Positions 5,057 through 12,676 of a stretch of DNA of 12,676 nucleotides are shown piece after piece. A program made the translations under genes and the position numbers. This DNA comes from Candidatus Omnitrophota bacterium (GTDB taxonomy: Bacteria; Omnitrophota; Gorgyraeia; Zapsychrales; Zapsychraceae): assembly GCA_029567025.1 (NCBI GenBank), contig JAKQLT010000032.1, positions 1 through 12,676 of the forward strand. The letters are read 5' to 3'. The first letter of the stretch is position 1, and every line of letters starts with the position of its first letter. The notes under the pieces are model-generated. The model was given only the letters and a program-made list of their open reading frames with translations, did no database searches and was not told the origin of the DNA.

Positions 5057-6604
5057 TTAAAGTTTTGCGCTGACACCAATTTTCATTTGTTCAACGTCGA
5101 CTTTAATAATTTTAACTCTGATTTTATCTCCGGGTTTAAGCGCTACCGCTTTTTCTTTATCGATTTCTGAAGAATAAACCAACGCTTCAACTTCATCCTC
5201 AAGTTTTTCAAAAACGCCAAAGTTAGAATTAAGAACCACTTCGGCCTCTAATTCCATATCCACAGGATATTTTTGAGCAATCTCATTCCATGGATTATCT
5301 TTCAGTTGTTTCAACCCTAAATTAATTTTACGATTCTCGGGATCCACGCCTAAAACCACCACATCCACATCCTGCCCTTTCTGCAAAACATCTTGCGGAT
5401 GATTAATTTTTTTAGTCCACGACATATCTGAAATATGAATCATGCCTTCTAATCCAGAATCTAATTCAACAAAGGCACCGTATTCTGTAAAACCACGCAC
5501 CTTACCTTTAACTTTAACGCCCACTTGATATTTTTCTTGGGCATCTAACCAAGGATTATTTTCAAGCTGTTTCATGCTTAAAGAAATTCTCTTGGAATCT
5601 TTATCAACATTAATGATTTGCACTTCAATTTCATCACCGACTTTAAACATCTGCTGCGGATTGACAAGCTTCTTTTGCCAAGTAACCTCAGAAGAATGCA
5701 ACAAGCCTTCAATTCCTTTTTCAATCTCAACAAAGACGCCATAAGGCATCACATTAACAATTTTTCCTTTTGTCTTTGTTCCCGTCGGATATTTATCATA
5801 AATATCTTCCCAGGGATTAGAAGAAATTTGTTTTAACCCTAAAGACACTTTCGCATTCTCACGGTCAAAATCCAAAATAAGAACATTGATTCTATCGCCG
5901 ACCTTAACAATTTCAGAAGGATGATTAATACGTGTCCAGCTCATATCTGTAATATGTAAAAGCCCATCAACGCCCCCTAAATCAATAAAAGCACCAAAAT
6001 CTGTTATTCCTTTAACCGTTCCAGGCCGTGTTTGGCCTTTTTGAAGCTCATCCCACAATTTATTGCGAACTTCTTCCCGTTCTTTCTGCGCAACTTCTCG
6101 ACGAGAAAGAATCAAATTCTTTCGGACTTTATTAAGTTTCGCGATTTGGAAAATATAACGCTGTGTTAATAAATCGCCGGGAGAAACTCCTTTAAAAGCG
6201 GATAGCGACATTGGCAAAAATGCTTCTATGCCATCAATGTCAACGATAAAGCCTCCTTTAACTTGCTTAATTACCGTGCCTTCCACATTATCGCCTTCAT
6301 TAATCGAATCGCCTAACTTCATCCATCCTTTCATTTTCTCTGCCTTCGCATGAGATAAAACTAAATGGCCTTCTTCATCTTCAACAGATTCAACCAACAC
6401 TTCAACTTCTGCGTTGATTTTAAGCGCCTCGGCATGACGAAACTCTTCAATAGAAATAAATCCTTCGGATTTAAATCCAATATCGACGACAACCTCCTTT
6501 TCATTAAAGGCCACGATTCGCCCTTTAACAATTTCGCCTTCCTTAACCTGATGAAAGGTCTTATGATACATCTCTTCCATAACTGCTTTTTTATCTTGAC
6601 TCAT
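5057..6604 (-). CDS. rpsA: Ribosomal protein S1 (bS1), six S1 domains
   Basis: mRNA-binding protein of the 30S subunit that helps initiate on structured or Shine-Dalgarno-poor messages. The 515 residues hold six OB-fold S1 repeats at about 20-86, 103-170, 189-258, 274-345, 361-432 and 447-515. Repeats 3 to 5 are the most canonical (for example ITDFGAFIDLGGVDGLLHIT and FTEYGAFVELDSGLEGMIHI) and repeats 1, 2 and 6 are more divergent, as in E. coli S1 (557 residues). The NPW motifs between repeats (263-265, 350-352, 437-439) mark the linker spacing. The ATG at 6604 has a GAGGGAT Shine-Dalgarno ten bases upstream. It has its own promoter in the 153-base gap after plsC, and a strong hairpin ends the unit. 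Confidence 0.97.
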   Translation of the reverse strand: MSQDKKAVMEEMYHKTFHQVKEGEIVKGRIVAFNEKEVVVDIGFKSEGFISIEEFRHAEALKINAEVEVLVESVEDEEGHLVLSHAKAEKMKGWMKLGDSINEGDNVEGTVIKQVKGGFIVDIDGIEAFLPMSLSAFKGVSPGDLLTQRYIFQIAKLNKVRKNLILSRREVAQKEREEVRNKLWDELQKGQTRPGTVKGITDFGAFIDLGGVDGLLHITDMSWTRINHPSEIVKVGDRINVLILDFDRENAKVSLGLKQISSNPWEDIYDKYPTGTKTKGKIVNVMPYGVFVEIEKGIEGLLHSSEVTWQKKLVNPQQMFKVGDEIEVQIINVDKDSKRISLSMKQLENNPWLDAQEKYQVGVKVKGKVRGFTEYGAFVELDSGLEGMIHISDMSWTKKINHPQDVLQKGQDVDVVVLGVDPENRKINLGLKQLKDNPWNEIAQKYPVDMELEAEVVLNSNFGVFEKLEDEVEALVYSSEIDKEKAVALKPGDKIRVKIIKVDVEQMKIGVSAKL

Positions 6605-6688
6605 GTTCTTTTATCCCTCTTTTCTTTCTGCCCTCTGGGCGTAAATTTTCAGCAAGAAAACAAAAATATTCCTTGTCTGAAGGACATC

Positions 6689-6716
6689 ATTATTACAAAA
6701 TTATTTTTTTTGTCAA
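6689..6716 (-). promoter_or_regulatory. Sigma70-type promoter of rpsA
   Basis: A perfect TTGACA (6716-6711) and AATAAT (6694-6689) are spaced by 16 bases, in the gap between plsC and rpsA. Transcription would start near 6682, giving a leader of about 78 bases before the rpsA ATG. The leader holds two short potential hairpins: TCCTT/AAGGA around CAGAC, and GCCC/GGGC around AGA just before the Shine-Dalgarno region. S1 represses its own translation in gammaproteobacteria; whether these structures serve that here is inference. Confidence 0.7.
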
Positions 6717-6757
6717 TTAAAATTATTAAAGGAAAGAGTATATATTAAGGAAGAAAC

Positions 6758-7339
6758 CTATTTTTCTAAAGAAAAAATTTTATCCATAATTTGATGGGTC
6801 ACGACATCATAATCTTGGCTTCGGTGAAAAGACATTATTTGACCAAACGTGACAATGACAGGACGCCTTTTAGGAAATTTTGCCCCTGGAGGAAGAACAT
6901 CATCTGTTCCTTTAATAAAAACAGGCACAACAGGAAGCCCGGATTTAACCGCAATCATCCCCACCCCTGATAAAACTTTTCGTTTTGCAGGGTCAATGGT
7001 TCGCGTCCCTTCAGGAAACACAACCACAGGAAACCCTTTCTTTAGATTTCTTAATGTTTGCTTAATAGCGCTTACATCCGCGGATTCCCTTTTAATCGGA
7101 ACAGCATTAAGCCAAGGCAACAACCAAGCTAAAATTCCTTTATAAAGAGTACTGCGCGCCACAAAAGCTAATGGCCGATAATAACATATTGCTATTAAAG
7201 GGGGATCGATGTAGCTTCGATGATTACTGGCGAAAATAAAAGCGCCTTCGCGCGGGACATTTTCTAACCCATAAATTTTAAGTGGGAAAAAAAAAGGCCT
7301 TATAATTTTAAGAAAATTTTGAACAATAAAATAAACCAT
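6758..7339 (-). CDS. plsC: 1-acyl-sn-glycerol-3-phosphate acyltransferase (PlsC family)
   Basis: Membrane-associated enzyme that adds the second acyl chain to lysophosphatidic acid, giving phosphatidic acid, the precursor of phospholipids. The 193-residue protein has a hydrophobic N-terminus (about 1-20), the catalytic HX4D motif in NHRSYID (39-45, His40 and Asp45), the glycerol-phosphate-binding block FPEGTR (108-113), and VPVFIKGTDDVLPPG (138-152), the usual fourth block. The length is short but normal for single-domain members. The ATG at 7339 has GGAG eight bases upstream and is 32 bases after the phosphohexomutase stop. In many bacteria plsC sits between cmk and rpsA; here rpsA follows but cmk is absent. 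The exact acyl donor and acceptor preference cannot be read from sequence. Confidence 0.92.
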   Translation of the reverse strand: MVYFIVQNFLKIIRPFFFPLKIYGLENVPREGAFIFASNHRSYIDPPLIAICYYRPLAFVARSTLYKGILAWLLPWLNAVPIKRESADVSAIKQTLRNLKKGFPVVVFPEGTRTIDPAKRKVLSGVGMIAVKSGLPVVPVFIKGTDDVLPPGAKFPKRRPVIVTFGQIMSFHRSQDYDVVTHQIMDKIFSLEK

Positions 7340-7371
7340 AATCCATCTCCATAATCACTGCCTAAACCACA

Positions 7372-8775
7372 TCAATTCTTCAATAAACCTTCTCCAATCT
7401 TTAAAAGGTCTTTAGACTTTTTTAAAGATTTGCTTTCCGAATATGCCCGGACCAAAGGCTCTGTTCCCGACGGACGGAGCATCAGCCAGCTTTGGTCTTC
7501 ACAAATCAATTTAACACCATCAAAATCTTTAATCTCAACCACTTTTTTCCCTAAAAGTTCTTTAACCTGTTTTATTTTTTCGGGGTCATATTTCCCGTCC
7601 CCTAAAGCAAGATCCGCCCGTTCATAATAATAACGGCCGAATTCTTTCTCCATGTCATCTAAAAGTTTTTTAATATTCTTCTTCTGAAAAACCATCATTT
7701 CCAAAAGCAATAATCCGGCGAGTGTCCCGTCGCGTTCTGGAATATAATCCTGAACCCCAATCCCGCCGGCTTCTTCCCCGCCAGCAATAATTTCTTCACT
7801 AACCATCAAATCAGAAATATATTTAAAACCAACAGGTGTTTCATAAAGTTTTAAATTCAATTTTTTCGCGATATTATCCAACATGACAGTCCCGCACGTT
7901 GTTTTAACAATCCCGCCTTTTCGTCCCCGATTTCGAGCCAAATGTAAGATAATAAGCCCGAGGATTTTCTGTGGACTGATAAATTCTCCGCCGGGAGCAA
8001 CAGCCGCGATTCTGTCCGCGTCCCCATCAAGAACAAGCCCTAAATCAAATTTTTCTTTTTTAACACGCGATAACAATTCTGGTAAATATTCAGCAATCGG
8101 TTCTGGTTTAGTTCCTCCAAATGAAGGATTAATATCAGCACGCATTAAGGTAACACGCAACTGGCTTCCTTTTAAAACTTCTTCCAAAATCCGTCGGCCA
8201 CTACCATGCATAACATCTTGGATAATTTTAAATTTTGCTTTTTTGATTTTTGCTAAATCGACATAACTTTTCATAAATTTTAAATAAACCGCTTTAAAAT
8301 CATGCATTTTAATTTTATTAGCGCTAAGCGCGTCTTTTAATTTTATCGTCTGAACCGGTGTTCTCTCAAAAAACGATTCGACTTTATTTGTAATATCTTT
8401 CGATGCACCACCGCCCTGCCGATTTTTAATTTTTATACCATTAAATTCTCCCGGATTATGGCTTGCTGTAATCATAACCCCGCAAACACTTTTGGTATTG
8501 ACCACGCCATAACTTAATGCCGGCGTCGGAATAGGCTCTTGGGATAATAAAACTTCCATCCCGTTTTGGGCGAGAATACACGCGACGATTTCAGCATATT
8601 TACCAGACAAAAACCGCGTATCATAAGCGATAGAAACACGTTTATGTTCTGTCGCAAAATCTTCCTTAATCCATTCTGCAATCGCTTGCCCAACAATCGC
8701 AACATTTTTGAATGTAAATGTATCCGAAATAACGGCGCGCCATCCATCTGTTCCAAATTTAATTTCACAAGACAT
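7372..8775 (-). CDS. Alpha-D-phosphohexomutase (phosphoglucomutase/phosphomannomutase family)
   Basis: Interconverts sugar 1- and 6-phosphates, feeding nucleotide-sugar and cell-envelope synthesis. The 467 residues show all four family blocks: the phosphoserine loop TASHNPGE (103-110, Ser105), the magnesium loop DGDADR (250-255), the sugar-specificity loop GGEEAGG (332-338), and the phosphate-binding loop RPSGTEPLVR (434-443). The start MSCEIKFGTDGWRAVIS is the classic N-terminus, and the ATG has AAGGAG eight bases upstream. The GGEEAGG loop is nearest to the GGEESGG type seen in glucose-preferring or dual-specificity enzymes; phosphoglucosamine mutases differ there. I therefore favour phosphoglucomutase or a dual PGM/PMM over GlmM, but specificity is not decided by sequence, so no symbol is given. 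It lies 25 bases after nadD. Confidence 0.93.
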   Translation of the reverse strand: MSCEIKFGTDGWRAVISDTFTFKNVAIVGQAIAEWIKEDFATEHKRVSIAYDTRFLSGKYAEIVACILAQNGMEVLLSQEPIPTPALSYGVVNTKSVCGVMITASHNPGEFNGIKIKNRQGGGASKDITNKVESFFERTPVQTIKLKDALSANKIKMHDFKAVYLKFMKSYVDLAKIKKAKFKIIQDVMHGSGRRILEEVLKGSQLRVTLMRADINPSFGGTKPEPIAEYLPELLSRVKKEKFDLGLVLDGDADRIAAVAPGGEFISPQKILGLIILHLARNRGRKGGIVKTTCGTVMLDNIAKKLNLKLYETPVGFKYISDLMVSEEIIAGGEEAGGIGVQDYIPERDGTLAGLLLLEMMVFQKKNIKKLLDDMEKEFGRYYYERADLALGDGKYDPEKIKQVKELLGKKVVEIKDFDGVKLICEDQSWLMLRPSGTEPLVRAYSESKSLKKSKDLLKIGEGLLKN

Positions 8776-8800
8776 ACTTTTCTCCTTATCTTATTCCGTT

Positions 8801-9376
8801 TTACGATTGATATAGTTGATGTTCTTTAATATACCTTAAAACTTTTTCTGGTAAAAAATATTTTACACTTTTTGAAGAGGCCAAACATTTTCTTATATAA
8901 GAAGAAGACACGTCAATCCCCAACATCGTCAAGAACCGAACAGGAATAGCTGACGGGTTTCGTTGAAATCCAGGACGATTCATAACGACAAACTGGGTTA
9001 TTCCTAAAAGCTCTTCGATATTTCTCCACGTTGAAAGTGTTTTATAAGCATCTTCGCCTATTAAAAAATAAAATTTCGTCGGCTTGGGAAAATGGTGACG
9101 AAAATAACGAACCGTATCAATGCTATAAGATTTCCCTTTTTTTTGAATCTCAAAATCAGAGATTTCAAAATAAGAATTGTCTTCAATAGCCAACTTAACC
9201 ATTTCAAAACGATGTTTCGCTTCGACAACGCCCCGAGTTGTTTTATGTGGAGGAAAATACGATGGCACAAAAATCACCTTATCCAACTTAAGCTTTTCAT
9301 ACGCCCATTGGGCAATCGCCAAATGTCCCAAATGAATAGGATTAAATGTCCCGCCTAAAATACCAATTCTTTTCAT
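8801..9376 (-). CDS. nadD: Nicotinate-nucleotide adenylyltransferase
   Basis: Joins ATP and nicotinate mononucleotide to form deamido-NAD, the penultimate step of NAD synthesis. From the ATG at 9376 the protein has 191 residues. It starts MKRIGILGGTFNPIHLGHLA, containing the nucleotidyltransferase GGTFNPIHxGH motif. It continues with KGKSYSIDTVRYF (80-92) and FLIGEDAYKTLSTWRNIEEL (104-123), and ends with the SSSYIRK motif (157-163) and YFLPEKVLRYIKEHQLY, all diagnostic of NadD. The frame opens earlier with a TTG at 9397 that would add seven residues and leave only seven bases to the proA stop; the ATG fits the family better. Neither start has a good Shine-Dalgarno (only GTGG). The rsfS gene that often follows nadD is not here. 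Confidence 0.93.
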   Translation of the reverse strand: MKRIGILGGTFNPIHLGHLAIAQWAYEKLKLDKVIFVPSYFPPHKTTRGVVEAKHRFEMVKLAIEDNSYFEISDFEIQKKGKSYSIDTVRYFRHHFPKPTKFYFLIGEDAYKTLSTWRNIEELLGITQFVVMNRPGFQRNPSAIPVRFLTMLGIDVSSSYIRKCLASSKSVKYFLPEKVLRYIKEHQLYQS

Positions 9377-9403
9377 AAATAATTGCCACGCAAACAACCA
9401 AAA

Positions 9404-10669
9404 TTAATTTCGAATCTGTCCTTGGCCATAAACTTGATACTTATACGTCGTCAATCCTTCTAATCCCATAGGGCCTCGAACATGAATTTTATCTGTGCTA
9501 ATCCCTACTTCAGCGCCAAACCCAAATTCATATCCGTCGGTAAAACGCGTTGAAGCATTTTTGTAAACACACGCCGCATCCACTTCTTTTAGAAATTGCG
9601 CGGCCTCTTTCTTATCTTCAGTCACAATCGCATCAGAATGCTGTGACCCGAAAGTGTTAATATGTGAAATGGCTTCCTGCGTATTTTTAACCACACGCAC
9701 CGCCAGAATTAGATCCAAATATTCTTCGAACCAATCTTGAGTGGTTGCTTTCTTAATATTTTCTCCAAAGATTTTCCTTGTCTTATCACAACCGCGGATT
9801 TCAACGCCTGCTTTCATGAATTGTGCTATCATTGCAGGAAGAAATTTCTTAGCCATTTTTTCATGAACCAGCATCGTTTCCATCGCGTTACAAACACCAG
9901 GGCGCTGGACTTTAGCGTTAAAACAAATCTCTTGCGCCATCTGTAAATTAGCCTGATCACTCACATAAACATGACAAACGCCTTTATAATGTTTAATAAC
10001 CGGGATTTTAGAATTCTCGGCGACAAATCGAATAAGATTTTCTCCTCCTCGAGGAACAATCACATCAACGTATTGAGAAAGCATTAAAAGTTTTTCAACA
10101 CCCCGACGGTCAGTTGAATCTATCATCTGAATACTTTCAACAGGAATTTTTGTGTTCTTTAACGCGCTTTTTAAAACAGCAAAAATGGCTTTATTCGAAT
10201 AAAAAGCTTCTTTGCCTCCTTTTAAAATAACCGCATTGCCGGATTTCAAACACAATCCTATGCAATCGCTTGTGACATTCGGGCGAGATTCATAAATAAT
10301 ACCGACAACGCCAATAGGCACTCGGATTTTCTGAATGATTAATCCATTCGGACGCTTAAAAGAATGCAAAAGTTCTCCGACAGGATCCTTTAATTTTGCA
10401 GTATCTAACAAACACTCCCGCATCGCATCAATGCGCTTCTCATCTAACATCAAACGATCTAAAAGGGCTTTATTTAAACCCGCCTTCTTCCCGGCGATTA
10501 AATCTTTTTTATTTTCCTTCATTAAATACATTTTTTTTGCTTTTAAAGCATTCGCCATTTTAACAAGCGCATGATTTTTATCACGCGTATCCATAAGTGC
10601 GAGAATTCTTGAAGCTTCTTTGGCTTTCTGCGCAAAATGAATAATTTGTTTTTCTACAATTTTAACCAT
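9404..10669 (-). CDS. proA: Gamma-glutamyl phosphate reductase
   Basis: NADPH-dependent second enzyme of proline synthesis, converting gamma-glutamyl phosphate to glutamate semialdehyde; an aldehyde-dehydrogenase-like fold. The 421-residue length is normal. Landmarks are IRVPIGVVGIIYESRPNVT (115-133), the nucleotide-binding segment SGNAVILKGGKEA (143-155), VDVIVPRGGENLIRF (201-215), IPVIKHYKGVCHVYV (222-236), and the catalytic Cys260 in QRPGVCNAMET. GFGAEVGISTDKIHVRGPMG and GLTTYKYQVYGQGQIR close the protein as in the family. The ATG has CAGGA five bases upstream. It stands 47 bases after proB, which makes its labile substrate, so the pair forms one operon. Confidence 0.96.
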   Translation of the reverse strand: MVKIVEKQIIHFAQKAKEASRILALMDTRDKNHALVKMANALKAKKMYLMKENKKDLIAGKKAGLNKALLDRLMLDEKRIDAMRECLLDTAKLKDPVGELLHSFKRPNGLIIQKIRVPIGVVGIIYESRPNVTSDCIGLCLKSGNAVILKGGKEAFYSNKAIFAVLKSALKNTKIPVESIQMIDSTDRRGVEKLLMLSQYVDVIVPRGGENLIRFVAENSKIPVIKHYKGVCHVYVSDQANLQMAQEICFNAKVQRPGVCNAMETMLVHEKMAKKFLPAMIAQFMKAGVEIRGCDKTRKIFGENIKKATTQDWFEEYLDLILAVRVVKNTQEAISHINTFGSQHSDAIVTEDKKEAAQFLKEVDAACVYKNASTRFTDGYEFGFGAEVGISTDKIHVRGPMGLEGLTTYKYQVYGQGQIRN

Positions 10670-10704
10670 TGATTCCTGTTTCCCTTCTAAAGTCTAAGCG
10701 GCCT

Positions 10705-10719
10705 TAACGAAGTTCGTTA
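10705..10719. repeat. Near-perfect 15-bp palindrome covering the proB stop codon
   Basis: TAACGAA, a central base and TTCGTTA form a palindrome whose minus-strand reading begins with the proB stop codon TAA. As RNA the spacer is too short for a full stem, though a shorter hairpin is possible. It could equally be a protein-binding operator or chance. No T-tract follows, so it is not a terminator. Confidence 0.4.
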
Positions 10720-11805
10720 CTCACAAAGGACCATATTATCGCAATGAATTGCCTCAGTCTTTCCTTTTTTATCAACAATTTTTTTTAATTCTTCGGCAGA
10801 ATAATTCACAAGCCCACGCGCAATTTCCTTGCCCTCTTGATCTTTAACCAAAACAACATCATTTTTTTTAAAATCCCCTTCGGATGAAATAACACCAGGA
10901 AGAAGCAAGCTTTTCCCGCCTTTTAATAACGCCTGTCTTGCTCCATCATCAACCAAAAGAACACCTTGCGATTTTGTACCAAAGGAAATCCAATGTTTAC
11001 GTGAAACTAATTTTTCTTCTTCCGCTAAAAATAATGTCCCTGCCTTTTCTCCCTTTATAATACGCAAAAGAATATTTTCGGCTTGCGCATGCGCAATCAC
11101 GCAAGGAATTCTTGCTTTTGTCACAATTTTAACCGCTTCCAGCTTTGTCGTCATTCCCCCCTTAGACATTTGTTTATTCTTAGTTCCCGTCGCTAATTTT
11201 TCCAATTCTTCTGTCACTTTCTTAACCTCTTCAAAAACTTTTTTCTCGCCGTCTTTTATTTCATAAAACCCCTCAACATCCGATAAAATGATTAAAAGAT
11301 CCGCGTCAATCAAACTAGCAACCAATGCTGATAATTTATCATTATCGCCGAATTTAATTTCTTCCGTCGAAATCGTATCATTTTCGTTAACAATCGGCAC
11401 AACGTCTTGTTGAAGCATTTGAGAAAAAGTATTACGCGCATTATTAAAACGCTCCCGATGATTAAAATCATCCCATGTTAATAACACTTGCGCGCATATA
11501 ATTTTTCTTTTTTTAAATAAATCGGAATATAGCCGCATCAAAATATTCTGACCGATAGCCGCCAATGTTTGCAACAAAGCCAAATCAACCGGCCGTTTCT
11601 TCAATTTTGTCTCCGACATTCCTAAGGCAATCGCCCCTGAACTGACCAAAACAACATCTATCCCTTTCTTCTTTAAAGCATAAATTTGATCTACCAAACG
11701 AGACAATTCTTTTTTATGTCGGCCGCCCTGATGAGCCGCGATTAAGCTTGATCCAATTTTCACAACAACTTTCTTAATAGGTCTGTGAAACTTTCTTAAC
11801 ATCAT
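10717..11805 (-). CDS. proB: Glutamate 5-kinase
   Basis: Phosphorylates glutamate to gamma-glutamyl phosphate, the first and usually proline-inhibited step of proline synthesis. The 362 residues comprise an amino-acid kinase domain (about 1-260) and a C-terminal PUA domain (about 275-352). Kinase landmarks are VVVKIGSSLI (13-22), VLVSSGAIALGM (52-63), VPIVNENDTI (136-145), FGDNDKLSALVA (152-163), LIILSDVEGFY (171-181) and KGGMTTKLEAV (216-225). The PUA part (GVLLVDDGARQALLKGGKSL) is present as in E. coli. The ATG at 11805 has AAGGA eleven bases upstream and overlaps the end of obg by 32 bases in another frame. A second Met follows directly and could serve as the start. Confidence 0.96.
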   Translation of the reverse strand: MMLRKFHRPIKKVVVKIGSSLIAAHQGGRHKKELSRLVDQIYALKKKGIDVVLVSSGAIALGMSETKLKKRPVDLALLQTLAAIGQNILMRLYSDLFKKRKIICAQVLLTWDDFNHRERFNNARNTFSQMLQQDVVPIVNENDTISTEEIKFGDNDKLSALVASLIDADLLIILSDVEGFYEIKDGEKKVFEEVKKVTEELEKLATGTKNKQMSKGGMTTKLEAVKIVTKARIPCVIAHAQAENILLRIIKGEKAGTLFLAEEEKLVSRKHWISFGTKSQGVLLVDDGARQALLKGGKSLLLPGVISSEGDFKKNDVVLVKDQEGKEIARGLVNYSAEELKKIVDKKGKTEAIHCDNMVLCE

Positions 11806-12676
11806 TTGAAAAATTATCCTTTTCTAAAACATTTTTTATTTTATAAATTAAATTTTCTAATCCTTTGCGCTCTAAAGCCGAGATAGGAAAAATCTCTTGC
11901 TTCTTGTATTTCTTATGAAATCGCTTTAAATGATTTTGGGCCTCCGGCATATCCATTTTATTGGCTACAATAATTTTATACTTATCTAAGAAGCTGTCAC
12001 TATATTTTTTAAGTTCCGCATTAAGCTTTTTATAGTCTTCTAAAGGATCGCGACCTTCCATCGCGCCCATATCTAAAACATGAACTAAAATTTTCGTTCG
12101 TTCAGCATGACGTAAAAACTGATGGCCTAATCCTTTTCCTAAATGCGCGCCTTCAATAATTCCTGGTAAATCCGCAACCACAAAAGCTGATTGCTTTTTA
12201 TCATCATTTTGCGTGATCACAATTCCCAAAATAGGCTGTTTAGTCGTAAACGGATAATTTGCAATCTTTGATTTTACCTTAGAAATAGCACTAATAAGAG
12301 TCGATTTTCCAGCGTTAGGAAACCCTATAAGGCCAACGTCCGCAACAACCTTAAGCTCCAAGAATAACGCTCTTTCTTCTCCCAATTGTGGCTCTGTGCG
12401 AAATTTACGCGAAACATTTCCAAACCCGCCCTGTCCACCTTTTGCCACAACGACAAAATCTCCATGCTTGACTAAATCACGAATTTGTAAACGAGTTTCC
12501 TCGTCTTTGACAATTGTTCCTTCAGGAACACGAATAATACAATCAGCTCCTGTCTTTCCTGTTTTACCTTTACTGCTGGCATTGCCGCCTTTTTCTGCTT
12601 TGTAATTCTGTCGATAACGGCAATCTAAAAGCGTCCGCAAACTCCTATCCGCCATAATAATCACATTCCCTCCACG
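11774..12676 (-). CDS. obg: GTPase Obg/CgtA, 5' end cut off by the window
   Basis: Conserved essential GTPase that binds the 50S subunit and acts in ribosome assembly and stress signalling. Three hundred residues are visible. The frame continues to the window edge as RGGNVIIMADRSL, the middle of the glycine-rich Obg domain, so about 35-40 N-terminal residues are missing; the GTG at 12664 is an internal valine, not a start. The Obg domain runs to about visible residue 112 and shows LRTLLDCRYRQNYKAEKGGN and KGGQGGFGNV. GTPase motifs are G1 GFPNAGKST (118-126), G2 YPFTT (141-145), G3 DLPG followed by IIEGAHLGKGLGHQFLRH (169-190), G4 NKMD (239-242) and G5 SAL (266-268). The chain ends soon after G5, so the C-terminal OCT extension of some homologues is absent. 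It overlaps proB by 32 bases. Confidence 0.96.
   Translation of the reverse strand, partial: RGGNVIIMADRSLRTLLDCRYRQNYKAEKGGNASSKGKTGKTGADCIIRVPEGTIVKDEETRLQIRDLVKHGDFVVVAKGGQGGFGNVSRKFRTEPQLGEERALFLELKVVADVGLIGFPNAGKSTLISAISKVKSKIANYPFTTKQPILGIVITQNDDKKQSAFVVADLPGIIEGAHLGKGLGHQFLRHAERTKILVHVLDMGAMEGRDPLEDYKKLNAELKKYSDSFLDKYKIIVANKMDMPEAQNHLKRFHKKYKKQEIFPISALERKGLENLIYKIKNVLEKDNFSNDVKKVSQTY

Noticed and set aside
7430..8266. Long plus-strand frames opposite the phosphohexomutase
   Set aside because: The minus-strand gene has all family motifs; the plus-strand frames have none and no Shine-Dalgarno-led start.
9377..9397. TTG start adding seven residues to nadD
   Set aside because: The ATG at 9376 starts directly at the family N-terminus MKRIGILGGTFNP; the extra residues have no family match and no Shine-Dalgarno.
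12653..12664. GTG at 12664 or ATG at 12655 as the start of obg
   Set aside because: Upstream in-frame codons to the edge read RGGN, continuing the glycine-rich Obg domain, so the gene is cut by the window rather than short.
1..12676. Defence system, mobile element, CRISPR array or biosynthetic cluster
   Set aside because: Every gene is recognisable housekeeping, all on one strand, and no spaced repeats, transposase, integrase or toxin-antitoxin-like small genes were found.

Overview
The window is a compact run of bacterial housekeeping genes, all read from the minus strand, so transcription runs from high to low coordinates. The DNA is AT-rich by eye, intergenic gaps are short, and several genes overlap. 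No mobile element, CRISPR array, phage gene or accessory cargo was found. I cannot name the organism with confidence. An uncultured Gram-negative-type lineage such as Omnitrophota (OP3) or a PVC relative is a plausible guess, based on base composition and gene order, and it is inference only.

Right part (about 12676 down to 6758): obg (5' end cut by the window), proB and proA (first two steps of proline synthesis), nadD (NAD synthesis), an alpha-D-phosphohexomutase, and plsC (phosphatidic acid synthesis). They are head-to-tail with gaps of 0 to 47 bases and look like one transcription unit whose promoter lies outside the window.

Middle (6757 to 3818): a sigma70-type promoter, rpsA (ribosomal protein S1, six S1 repeats), a strong GC-rich hairpin with a T-tract, then tyrS. 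The hairpin lies almost on top of the tyrS start, so how tyrS is expressed is the main regulatory puzzle here.

Left part (3817 to 1): a strong promoter preceded by a perfect 12-bp AT-rich tandem duplication (UP-element-like). It drives tRNA-Thr(GGT), rpmG, tRNA-Trp(CCA), secE, nusG, rplK, rplA, rplJ, rplL and the start of rpoB. This is the classic protein-export, antitermination, large-subunit-stalk and RNA polymerase operon, but the tuf gene often found between tRNA-Thr and rpmG/tRNA-Trp is missing.

Corrections made while reading: secE starts inside a longer frame that runs back through tRNA-Trp; rpmG (50 aa) and the partial rpoB were added by translation; obg extends to the window edge; nadD is shortened to an ATG start. 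I see no undescribed system. The second-look items are regulatory and structural details of known genes.
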